NCBI GenBank assembly: GCA_043747875.1
Contig: JAYTOI010000203.1
Coordinates: forward strand, 1-64,000
Direction: 5' to 3'
Origin: CADEED01 sp043747875
Lineage (GTDB): Bacteria > Pseudomonadota > Gammaproteobacteria > Steroidobacterales > Steroidobacteraceae
Length of the DNA stretch: 64,000 bases
A program made the translations under genes and the position numbers. Positions 5,081-12,869 of the stretch are shown piece by piece (the stretch's first letter is position 1; the number at the start of each line of letters is the position of its first letter). The notes beneath the pieces are model-generated. The model was not told the DNA's origin and ran no database searches. It saw only the letters and a program-made list of their open reading frames with translations.

Positions 5081-7414
5081 ATGAAAAGGCAGTTCAGCAG
5101 AAAGAAGATCGCGGTGGCCATCGCGGGCGCGCTCGGCGCTGCCGCCATGAGCGCCACGGTGAGCGCCAGTGGACATCGCGGTGAGTCGAGCAAGCAAGGC
5201 AAGTATGTCTCGGGAGATTTCCACAACCACACGACGTGCTCTGACGGCTCGATCTCGATGCAGAAGCTCGTCAAGAAGGCCACCGACAAGGCGGACACGC
5301 CCTGGGGCCTCGACTGGTTCGTGCAGGCCGGGCACGGTGGCAATGGCAATCGCAACTGCACGCTGATCGAGGACGCGACGCTCGCGACTCCGGCCTATCC
5401 AGTGGTGCTCGCTGCCGACGGCGCGACGATCCAGGGGCCGAACACGAGCTGGCAGAACACCAATCCAGCAGTGCCGCTGAAGGGCCGCGTGCAGGGCACC
5501 GCGCCCAACCAGGTCATGTGGCGCTGGCAATCGGTGCAGGAGTATCAATACCCGGTGGCCGAGTATCTGACGGCGCTCAAGGGCGTGCCGGTGTTCATGG
5601 GTCTCGAATCCGTAGTCGCCGGTCACGAGCACGGTTCGATGTCGGTGATCGCGGGCCAGCTGCCTGCGTCTATCTACCGTGCCAAACTGCCGCAGTCGGC
5701 CGGCTACTCGCCGCTGGGCAACGCGACCGCGCTCGCGCAGTGGTCGTACTGCTTCGATCGCGGCGACACGGACACGAGCCGCGGCAATACCACGGTGGAT
5801 AGCGGCATCGGCAACAACTTCGATTGCACGGTCACGGGCAGTCTCAACGCGTCCGACCCGAGCTGGAATGCGCAAGCGGCCAAGCTCGTGCCTGCCGGCG
5901 GCACCGGCACTGGAAACCTCGGTCACCTGAAGACTGTCGAAGCCATGAAGTGGATGGCGCAGAAGCATCCGGAAGGCAGCTACTACGTGCCAGCGCATCT
6001 GGAGCGCGCGGGTCCGTTCAACCCCAATGGCAACAATGGCTTCAACATCGAGCATCTGCGCAACTTCAACAATGCCGCGCCCACGGTGGCCTTTGGCATG
6101 GAGACGCAGCCGGGCCATGGCGCTTCGGATGCGCGCGGCGAGTACACGGTTCGTCGCAACAACTTCGGCGCCACCATCGGCAACGTCGACAGCGTCGGCG
6201 GCACCACGTATGGCGGCACCGGCGTTTATGGCGCGCAGATCGGCGGCGTGTGGGATGCCCTGCTCGGCGAAGGCCGCAACTTCTGGTTCTTCGCGAGCTC
6301 CGACTGGCACAACCGCGGCATGTTCGGCCCCGACGACCGCCGCTCGAGCCAGGACTTCTATCCGGGCGAATACCAGCGTGACTACGTCATGGTCGAGACG
6401 GACAACGACCGGCGCGGCCGGCATTTCGAAGACCGGCACACCCAGAACAAGGTGCTGACGCCGTCCGCCATCGTCGATGGCCTGCGCAGCGGCAACAGCT
6501 GGGCGTCGAGCGGGCAGATCATCGACCGTCTGGCGTTCGTCGCGTGCGAGGACACGCGTCTGCATGACGCGCTCGGCAACGCGCTGCTGGAAGCGGCGGT
6601 GCTGGCCGCTGCCCGTGACAACACCGACGTCGACCTGGATGCGCGCTGCGCCACGTTGGGCGAGAAACTCACGGTGCGCCCTGGCTCCGAGGTGGTCATC
6701 GCGATCGCCGTGCGTGATCCATCGGGGACCAACTACTCGCCGTACACGTTCGCCAATCCCTCGCTGGCGCAGGTCGGCATCACCCAGGCGATCAACCGGC
6801 CGGTGCTCGACCACGTCGACGTGATTCGCGGCATGGTCACGGGCTACAAGACGCCCGGCGCGGCGGATTACTCCGGCCAATGGCCGAACACCTGGATCTC
6901 GAATCCGGACCTGAGCACGGTGCCGGCGGCGGCGAAGAACACCAGCGCGGCGATCCTGCGCACGTTCAGCAAGGCCAACTGGCGTTCGTCGGGCGACAGG
7001 CAGTTCAAGACGATGGTGTTCCGCATTCGCGACGTCACCTCGTCGCAGTACGTGCGCCTGCGCGGTTCGAATCTGCCGGCGGCGGTGCCGTTCGAGACCG
7101 ACGCGAACGGCAACCCGCTGGCCGATCTGTGGACGAATGGCACGGGCATCAATCCGACGCTGCCCGGCGGTGCGGATGCAGTGCCGGCGAACGCGAATCT
7201 GCGCATTCCGTGCACGACCGTGGGGACGAGCATCCCCGCCAACGGCACGCCGTACACCGGCACGGCCATCGACGGTTGTCCGGCGCATCTGCCGATGGTG
7301 AACGGGCAGAAGTTCTCGGCCTTCGACGTCGCGGCCTGGTCGGACCTGTGGTTCTACAGCAATCCGATCTTCATCGAGGTGAAGGGTGCGACGCTCGTCG
7401 CGGGCGTCAAGTAG
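5081..7414 (+). CDS. exported DUF3604 protein (PHP-like)
   Basis: The 777-residue product begins with an export signal (MKRQFSRKKIAVAIAGALGA, cleavage near SASG). It then has a PHP-type metal motif, GDFHNHTTCSDGS at about residues 45-57, and a later SSDWHNRG (about 408), both expected to bind metals as in PHP phosphoesterases. DUF3604 proteins are about 600-800 residues and uncharacterised; a secreted metal-dependent hydrolase is plausible. I chose the ATG at 5081 because CAGGGGAAG precedes it and the signal peptide starts there; the upstream in-frame start has neither. It heads a group with PpiC-like and HupE-like genes, but a terminator follows it, so the downstream genes may need readthrough or their own promoter. 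Confidence 0.88.
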   Translation: MKRQFSRKKIAVAIAGALGAAAMSATVSASGHRGESSKQGKYVSGDFHNHTTCSDGSISMQKLVKKATDKADTPWGLDWFVQAGHGGNGNRNCTLIEDATLATPAYPVVLAADGATIQGPNTSWQNTNPAVPLKGRVQGTAPNQVMWRWQSVQEYQYPVAEYLTALKGVPVFMGLESVVAGHEHGSMSVIAGQLPASIYRAKLPQSAGYSPLGNATALAQWSYCFDRGDTDTSRGNTTVDSGIGNNFDCTVTGSLNASDPSWNAQAAKLVPAGGTGTGNLGHLKTVEAMKWMAQKHPEGSYYVPAHLERAGPFNPNGNNGFNIEHLRNFNNAAPTVAFGMETQPGHGASDARGEYTVRRNNFGATIGNVDSVGGTTYGGTGVYGAQIGGVWDALLGEGRNFWFFASSDWHNRGMFGPDDRRSSQDFYPGEYQRDYVMVETDNDRRGRHFEDRHTQNKVLTPSAIVDGLRSGNSWASSGQIIDRLAFVACEDTRLHDALGNALLEAAVLAAARDNTDVDLDARCATLGEKLTVRPGSEVVIAIAVRDPSGTNYSPYTFANPSLAQVGITQAINRPVLDHVDVIRGMVTGYKTPGAADYSGQWPNTWISNPDLSTVPAAAKNTSAAILRTFSKANWRSSGDRQFKTMVFRIRDVTSSQYVRLRGSNLPAAVPFETDANGNPLADLWTNGTGINPTLPGGADAVPANANLRIPCTTVGTSIPANGTPYTGTAIDGCPAHLPMVNGQKFSAFDVAAWSDLWFYSNPIFIEVKGATLVAGVK

Positions 7415-7436
7415 TTAGTAAGGACGATGCGAACCG

Positions 7437-7466
7437 AACGCCGCGCGGCAACGCGCGGCGTTTTTT
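7437..7466 (+). terminator. intrinsic terminator after the DUF3604 gene
   Basis: AACGCCGCGCG (7437-7447) and CGCGCGGCGTT (7452-7462) form a perfect 11-bp stem with a GCAA tetraloop, running into six consecutive T (7461-7466). This is a textbook rho-independent terminator 22 bases after the stop. Confidence 0.93.
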
Positions 7467-7476
7467 GCACATCTCA

Positions 7477-8343
7477 ATGTATGCCAACATGAACACGAAG
7501 GTATTACCCGCCGCGCAGGCCGCGGCAACCCCCGCGCGCCGGTGGACGGCCCCGGGCTGGCTGCGCGAGCCGCTGGTGCACTTCCTGATACTCGGCGCAG
7601 TGCTGTTCGGCGTCGATCACCTCATCGCGAGCCGCGCCGACGATCCGCGCTCGATCCTCGTGGACGCGGAGGTGGATGCGCAGGCCATCACGGTGTTCCA
7701 GGACGCGCGCGGCCGCGCGCCCAAGCCCGACGAGCTGTACGCGCTGCGGCGCGTCTGGCTCGACAACGAAGTGCTGTACCGCGAGGGTCTCGCGCTCGGT
7801 CTGGACAAGGGCGACAAGGCGATCCGCGAGCGCGTGATCTTCAAAGCACTCAGCGTGGTCGATGCGGGCACCAAACTACCGCCGGTCGACGAGGCGGTGC
7901 TGCGCCGGTGGTTCGAGCAGCACCGCGCGAAATACGATGAACCGGCGCGTTACGATTTCGAGGAGGCTGTGGTCTCCGGCGATCGTGGCGCCGCTGCGGC
8001 CCAGGCGTTCGCCGCCGCACTGAACGCCGGCACGCCCGGCGACGTGGAGGCCGACCTGCGTGTATTCACGCGCCGGCCGCATTCGAACCTCGTCGACAGC
8101 TACGGCGCGGAGTTCACCGCGGCGCTCGAGGCGTCGCCGCCGGGCGAGTGGCGCGCGATCGCCGGACGCGATGGAACGCGTGTCGTGCGCCTCACCACGT
8201 TTACGGCCGCGGCGCCGGTCACATTCGAAGAGTTGAGCGGCGTCGTTCTGCAGGACTGGACCGACGCCGTCATGGCCGAGCAGCGCAGTGCCGCGGTGCG
8301 CGCGCTTGCGCGCAAGTACACCGTGAAACAGGCGCAGCCGTGA
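7477..8343 (+). CDS. membrane-anchored PpiC/SurA-like peptidyl-prolyl isomerase
   Basis: The 288-residue product has a cytoplasmic leader, one membrane segment at about residues 35-50 (LVHFLILGAVLFGVDHLI) and a periplasmic part resembling parvulin/SurA-type chaperone-isomerases: an alpha-helical arm (LDNEVLYREGLALGLDKGDK, AIRERVIFKALS), then WFEQHRAKYDEPARYDFEEA leading into an isomerase-like domain. The isomerase core is divergent, so catalysis is unproven. The ATG at 7477 lies just after the terminator of the preceding gene; the ATG at 7489 is an alternative. The stop overlaps the GTG of the HupE-like gene. I recall DUF3604, PpiC-like and HupE-like genes occurring together in other proteobacteria, which suggests a shared task in folding or delivering the DUF3604 enzyme or a metal. 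Confidence 0.75.
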   Translation: MYANMNTKVLPAAQAAATPARRWTAPGWLREPLVHFLILGAVLFGVDHLIASRADDPRSILVDAEVDAQAITVFQDARGRAPKPDELYALRRVWLDNEVLYREGLALGLDKGDKAIRERVIFKALSVVDAGTKLPPVDEAVLRRWFEQHRAKYDEPARYDFEEAVVSGDRGAAAAQAFAAALNAGTPGDVEADLRVFTRRPHSNLVDSYGAEFTAALEASPPGEWRAIAGRDGTRVVRLTTFTAAAPVTFEELSGVVLQDWTDAVMAEQRSAAVRALARKYTVKQAQP

Positions 8344-9299
8344 GGGCGATTGCACTCATCGCGCTCGCGCTGCTGATCGCGATGATCTCGCGCCCGGCGA
8401 CGGCGCACGAGATGACCCTGGCCGAGATGGAGCTGCGCGAGACCCGCGCGGGCGAATTCCTCTGGCAATGGGGCGCCAGCGGCAGTCTGCCGGTTGCAGA
8501 CCAGCTCACGCCCGTGTGGCCCGCTGGCTGCAGCGCGGAAGCCAACGTCCTGCGCTGCGGCGCTGCGGGTTTGCGCGGCGTGCTGACCATCGAGGGCGTG
8601 GGCGAGCGCTATTCGGCAGCCCTGGTGAAGGTCTATTGGCGCGACGGGCAGAGCCGCGTGTACACACTCACGGAGCGGCAGCGCGAGGCGCGCCTGTACG
8701 GCTCCGCCGACGATGAGCGCGGCCTCGGCGCGATCGCCAGCGCCTATCTAGTGCTAGGCGTCGAGCACATCCTCGGCGGCATCGATCACCTGCTGTTCGT
8801 CGCGGGGTTGCTGTTGCTGGTCGGCTTCAACCGCAGGCTGGTCTGGACCATCACCGCCTTCACGCTGGCGCACAGCCTGACGCTCGCGAGCGCGGCGCTG
8901 GGGCTGCTCACGCTGCGGCCGCCCCCGGTCGAGGCGGCCATCGCGCTGTCCATCGTGCTGGTCGCCGCCGAGGCGTTGCGCGACCGCCAGACGCTGGCGC
9001 GACGCCTTCCGGCGCTGGTCGCGTTCCTGTTCGGCCTGGTGCACGGTCTCGGTTTCGCCGGCGCGCTCGCGGAAATCGGTCTGCCGCAGCGGCATCTGGC
9101 GGCGGCGCTGGTCACGTTCAATCTCGGCGTCGAAGCCGGGCAGTTGCTGGCGGTGGCCGTGGCCTGGGGCGCTTGGCGCGTATCGCGCGACTGGCGGGCG
9201 GTGCAGCTCAGCCGTACGCCGCTGCTGTATGGTATCGGCGCGCTGGCGGCGTACTGGTCATGCTCGCGCATCGCATTGTTGTTAGGAGGTGGGGCGTGA
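8340..9299 (+). CDS. HupE/UreJ-family membrane protein
   Basis: The 319-residue product has a signal peptide ending at ATAHE, a soluble region of about 110 residues, then about six membrane segments with family hallmarks: GVEHILGGIDHLLFVAGLLL, TLAHSLTLASAALGLL and FLFGLVHGLGFAGAL. The conserved histidines and aspartate suggest metal handling, and HupE/UreJ relatives are linked to nickel or cobalt uptake. No hydrogenase or urease genes are nearby, so nickel is only a guess. The GTG at 8340 overlaps the preceding stop, and the TGA overlaps the next GTG, so it is translationally coupled on both sides. Confidence 0.85.
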   Translation: MRAIALIALALLIAMISRPATAHEMTLAEMELRETRAGEFLWQWGASGSLPVADQLTPVWPAGCSAEANVLRCGAAGLRGVLTIEGVGERYSAALVKVYWRDGQSRVYTLTERQREARLYGSADDERGLGAIASAYLVLGVEHILGGIDHLLFVAGLLLLVGFNRRLVWTITAFTLAHSLTLASAALGLLTLRPPPVEAAIALSIVLVAAEALRDRQTLARRLPALVAFLFGLVHGLGFAGALAEIGLPQRHLAAALVTFNLGVEAGQLLAVAVAWGAWRVSRDWRAVQLSRTPLLYGIGALAAYWSCSRIALLLGGGA

Positions 9300-9832
9300 G
9301 GCAATTGCTGGTGCTCATCGCGGCTGCCGCATCCGTGTTCGGCGGCACATATTGGTTCGCATCGCGTGACGAGGAGCCCGTGCCCACGCCCGCAGCCGCG
9401 CCCGCGACCAGTGTCGCGGCCGCACCCGCGGAAGCACCATCCCTGGCCGCACCCGTGGCGCCGCCATCCGCGGCGCAGCCCGAAATCGCGTCTGATGCAT
9501 CGGTGCCGTTGGCGCGCCTCGTCGCGGACGTCAACAGTGGTGACGCGGCGAAGCGCGCGACAGCCATTGTCGGTCTGACCCGCGCGTCGCGCGCGGACGC
9601 GATTCCGGTCTTGCGCAATGTCTTGTTGAATGGCGAGCCGGGGGTCGACCGCCCGCTCGCGCTGCGCTCGCTGCGCGAGATTGCGCTGGCCCAGGGCGAC
9701 GCGGACGGCGCGATCCGCGAGGCCGTGCGCGCGGTGATCTATCACGGCGACGATGCAGCCCCGGCAGAAGCCGCGCAGGAGACGCTGGATGCCATCGAGG
9801 CATCGCAGCTCCCCAGCGTATCCCAACGCTGA
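9296..9832 (+). CDS. anchored protein with HEAT-like C-terminal domain
   Basis: The 178-residue product has an N-terminal membrane anchor or signal (LLVLIAAAASVFGGTYWFAS), then an Ala/Pro-rich linker (about residues 25-70), then a helical domain (VPLARLVADVNSGDAAKRA, AIPVLRNVLLNGEPG, ALRSLREIALAQGDADGA) that looks like HEAT-type repeats. A near-perfect ribosome binding site AGGAGG (9284-9289) precedes the GTG at 9296, inside the end of the HupE-like gene. It is probably the last gene of this operon. The helical pairs suggest a protein-binding role in the periplasm; I do not recognise the family. Confidence 0.75.
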   Translation: MRQLLVLIAAAASVFGGTYWFASRDEEPVPTPAAAPATSVAAAPAEAPSLAAPVAPPSAAQPEIASDASVPLARLVADVNSGDAAKRATAIVGLTRASRADAIPVLRNVLLNGEPGVDRPLALRSLREIALAQGDADGAIREAVRAVIYHGDDAAPAEAAQETLDAIEASQLPSVSQR

Positions 9833-10091
9833 TCGCGCACGCAGGTGTCGAGCCGCGCGAGGACGGTGGCATCCGTATGCGATGCGGTGAATAGAGGGCC
9901 GGAGCGCGGCAACCGATCGCGATTGGCACTGGATTGGCTCGCGCGAGACATCCCCATCGAGGCTTCGACAGTTCGGAACTCGCGCCAGTCGTCCAGCAGG
10001 CGCTTCGTGACTGCCAATCAAGCTCGCGGGACTCCCGCGCGACGGGCCGCCGCGTGTATCCTTCGCGCTCGCTTACGAGGCCCTTACCCAC

Positions 10092-10925
10092 GTGCAACTC
10101 GCCCATTTCCAGGTCGGTATCGACCGGCCGATGTTCCTGATCGCCGGTCCCTGCGTCATCGAGGGCGAAACCCTCACGCACGAGATCGCCGGCAGGCTCA
10201 AGGAAATCACCACGAAGCTGAACCTGCCGTTCGTCTTCAAGGCGTCCTACGACAAGGCGAACCGTTCCTCTGCCAAGAGTTTTCGCGGCCCCGGCATCGA
10301 CGCCGGCCTCAAGGTGCTCGCGAGCGTGCGCGAGAAGATCGGCGTCCCGGTGCTCACCGACGTGCACGAGGACACGCCGTTCGCGGAGGTCGCCAGCGTC
10401 GTCGACGTCATGCAGACGCCGGCGTTCCTGGCGCGTCAGACCAACTTCATCGTGAACGTCTGCTCGCAAAACAAGCCGGTCAACATCAAAAAGGGCCAGT
10501 TCCTATCGCCCTGGGAGATGCAGAACGTGGTCGACAAGGCGCGTTCCACCGGCAACCAGCAGATCATGGTGTGCGAACGCGGCTTCTCCTTCGGCTACAA
10601 CAACCTGGTCGCCGACATGCGCTCGCTGTCGATCATGCGCGCGACGGGCGCGCCCGTGGTGTTCGACGCCACGCACTCGGTCCAACTACCGGGTGGGCAG
10701 GGTTCGAGCTCGGGCGGGCAGCGCGAGCACATTCCGGTGCTGGCCCGCGCAGCCGTGGCCGCCGGGGTCGCGGGCCTGTTCATGGAAACGCATCCGGATC
10801 CTGAAAAAGCGCTCAGCGACGGGCCCAATGCCTGGCCGCTGGCGCGCATGGAAAATCTCCTGTCGACGCTCAAGCAGCTCGACATCGCCGTCAAACAACA
10901 ACCTTTCGAGGAAAGCCTTCTATGA
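10092..10925 (+). CDS. kdsA: 3-deoxy-D-manno-octulosonate 8-phosphate synthase
   Basis: KdsA joins phosphoenolpyruvate and arabinose 5-phosphate to make Kdo-8-P for lipopolysaccharide. The 277-residue length and motifs fit: LIAGPCVIEGE, FKASYDKANRSS, DVHEDTPFAE, PAFLARQTN, VFDATHSVQLPGGQGS. Residue 21 is Cys in the GPC motif, the mark of metal-dependent enzymes such as Aquifex KdsA, where E. coli has Asn in FGGMNVLES. The GTG at 10092 is the natural family start. The gene overlaps eno by ATGA (10922-10925). The usual upstream partner pyrG is not here; the 259 bp before the gene contain no recognisable gene and should hold the promoter. Confidence 0.97.
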   Translation: MQLAHFQVGIDRPMFLIAGPCVIEGETLTHEIAGRLKEITTKLNLPFVFKASYDKANRSSAKSFRGPGIDAGLKVLASVREKIGVPVLTDVHEDTPFAEVASVVDVMQTPAFLARQTNFIVNVCSQNKPVNIKKGQFLSPWEMQNVVDKARSTGNQQIMVCERGFSFGYNNLVADMRSLSIMRATGAPVVFDATHSVQLPGGQGSSSGGQREHIPVLARAAVAAGVAGLFMETHPDPEKALSDGPNAWPLARMENLLSTLKQLDIAVKQQPFEESLL

Positions 10926-12205
10926 GTCGCATCGTTGATATCGTCGGGCGTGAAGTCATCGACTCGCGCGGCAATCCCACGGTCGAAGCCGACGTCTATC
11001 TCGATTCCGGAATCATGGGCCGCGCTGCCGTGCCTTCTGGCGCATCGACGGGCTCGCGCGAGGCCGTGGAGCTGCGCGATGGCGACAAGAAGCGGTACCT
11101 GGGCAAGGGTGTGCGCAAAGCGGTCGACAACGTGAACGGCGTGCTCAAGGGCGCCTTGTTAGGCAAGGATCCGGCCGACCAGGAAGCACTCGATGCGAAG
11201 ATGATCGAGCTCGACGGCACGGACAACAAGGGCAATCTCGGCGCCAACTCGCTGCTCGCGATTTCGCTGGCGAATGCGAAAGCCGCGGCCGCGGATTCCA
11301 GGCAATCTCTGTGGAAATACCTCGCGAAGGGCCGCGAGCCCGTGATGCCAGTGCCGATGATGAACGTCATCAACGGCGGCGCGCATGCGGACAACTCGCT
11401 CGACGTGCAGGAGTTCATGATCATCCCCGTGGGCGCTCCCTCGTTCAGCGAAGCCCTGCGCTATGGAGCGGAGATCTTCCACACGCTCAAGGGCATCCTC
11501 AAGGCGAAGAAGCTCACCACGGCCGTGGGCGACGAGGGCGGCTTCGCGCCGAACCTGTCGTCGAACGAGGCCGGCATCAAGGTCATCATCCAGGCGGTCG
11601 AGAAGGCAGGCTACAAACTCGGCAAGCAGGTCTATCTCGGCATGGACGTCGCGGCTTCGGAGTTTTACAAGAAGAACAAGTACGACCTGCACGGCGAAGG
11701 CCGCAAATTCTCATCGGATGAGTTCGTGAAATACTTCGCGAAGCTCGTGGCCAAGTACCCCATCATCAGCATCGAAGACGGCATGGCCGAGCAGGACTGG
11801 AACGGCTGGGCGACGTTGACCAAGGCGTTGGGCAAGAAGATCCAGCTCGTCGGCGATGACCTGTTCGTGACCAACACGAAGATCCTCCAGGAAGGCATCG
11901 ACAAGAAGATCGCGAACTCGATCCTCATCAAGGTCAACCAGATCGGCACGCTCACGGAGACGCTGGCGGCCATCGACATGGCCGACAAGGCGGGCTACTC
12001 GTCCGTAGTCTCGCATCGCTCGGGTGAGACGGAGGATGCGACCATCGCGGACATCGCGGTGGCGACGGCGGCCTCGCAAATCAAGACCGGCTCGATGTCG
12101 CGCTCGGACCGCATCGCGAAGTACAACCAGCTGCTGCGCATCGAAGGCGAGCTGGGTGGCAAGGTGCGGTACGCGGGCAAGGATGCCTTCCCCGTGAAGA
12201 TCTAG
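10922..12205 (+). CDS. eno: enolase
   Basis: Enolase converts 2-phosphoglycerate to phosphoenolpyruvate, and is also a degradosome partner in many gammaproteobacteria. The 427-residue product is full length: VDIVGREVIDSRGNPTVEAD at the start, GDEGGFAPNL, the metal ligands in SIEDGMAEQDW and LVGDDLF, catalytic Lys in ILIKVNQIGTL, and the signature SHRSGETEDATIADIAVA. Its start overlaps the kdsA stop, so the two are translationally coupled. In most relatives ftsB follows directly; here about 4 kb with four other genes intervene. Confidence 0.98.
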   Translation: MSRIVDIVGREVIDSRGNPTVEADVYLDSGIMGRAAVPSGASTGSREAVELRDGDKKRYLGKGVRKAVDNVNGVLKGALLGKDPADQEALDAKMIELDGTDNKGNLGANSLLAISLANAKAAAADSRQSLWKYLAKGREPVMPVPMMNVINGGAHADNSLDVQEFMIIPVGAPSFSEALRYGAEIFHTLKGILKAKKLTTAVGDEGGFAPNLSSNEAGIKVIIQAVEKAGYKLGKQVYLGMDVAASEFYKKNKYDLHGEGRKFSSDEFVKYFAKLVAKYPIISIEDGMAEQDWNGWATLTKALGKKIQLVGDDLFVTNTKILQEGIDKKIANSILIKVNQIGTLTETLAAIDMADKAGYSSVVSHRSGETEDATIADIAVATAASQIKTGSMSRSDRIAKYNQLLRIEGELGGKVRYAGKDAFPVKI

Positions 12206-12281
12206 GCCGCCGAAGGTCTTACGCTGGCGTCGGGCACGCTCTGCTGGGTGTACCGCGAAGCGCGGGTCGAGGTGCGACGTC

Positions 12282-12722
12282 ATGAAACCCATGTTCGCCT
12301 ATCTATGCCTCGGCTCCAACGACCTTGCGCGCTCCGCCGCGTTCTACGACGCGACGCTCGGCGTGCTCGGGTACTCGCGCTGCGACACCTCGGGCGAGAG
12401 CGAGACGAGCTGGACCGGGTGGATAGGCTGGGGCCGGTACGAGAAAGAGGGCGCCGAGCAGGATGCGCTCTGGGTGTGCAAGCCGTTCAACGGCAAAGCG
12501 GCCACCGCCGGCAACGGCAGCATGTTCGCCCTGTGGGCGAAGAGCTGGCGGCAGGTGGAGGAGTTCCACGCCGCCGCGCTGGCGCACGGCGGAATCTCCG
12601 AAGGAGCGCCGGGCCTGCGGCTGCATTACAACCCGGATTTCTACTCCACCTACGTGCGCGATCCGGACGGTAACAAGCTGGCGGTGGTATGCCGCGGCTT
12701 CACATCGGCGCAGGGGCAATAA
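12282..12722 (+). CDS. VOC (glyoxalase-like) family protein
   Basis: This 146-residue single-domain vicinal-oxygen-chelate protein has LCLGSNDLARSAAFYDATLG at the start and YVRDPDGNKLAVVCR at the end, the two halves of the beta-alpha-beta-beta-beta fold. A glutamate ligand position near the end is replaced (NKLAVV), so a lyase role is not assured. Proteins of this type act on small molecules, often in resistance or detoxification; the substrate cannot be told. It starts 76 bases after eno and may be read from the same transcript. Confidence 0.85.
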   Translation: MKPMFAYLCLGSNDLARSAAFYDATLGVLGYSRCDTSGESETSWTGWIGWGRYEKEGAEQDALWVCKPFNGKAATAGNGSMFALWAKSWRQVEEFHAAALAHGGISEGAPGLRLHYNPDFYSTYVRDPDGNKLAVVCRGFTSAQGQ

Positions 12723-12869
12723 AGCGCGCCGTGCGTGCACGCCACCGGCCGGTCCGGGCGGCCTGCGCTTCGCTTCGGCCCGTCGGGCGCTCGGCTGGCC
12801 GTGGGGAATGCACGGCCCGATGGCAGCGAGTTAGCATTTGATCCTGGCCGTCAGATTCCGGAGAGAAAC

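Noticed and set aside
5078..7288. 736-codon open frame on the minus strand
   Set aside because: It is antisense to the DUF3604 gene, has no family resemblance and is rich in Arg/His/Ala, as is usual for the opposite strand of GC-rich genes.
12748..12830. GC-rich palindromic words (GGCCGG, CGGCCC) between the VOC and M16 genes
   Set aside because: The pieces do not form one clean stem and there is no T-tract, so I do not call a terminator.
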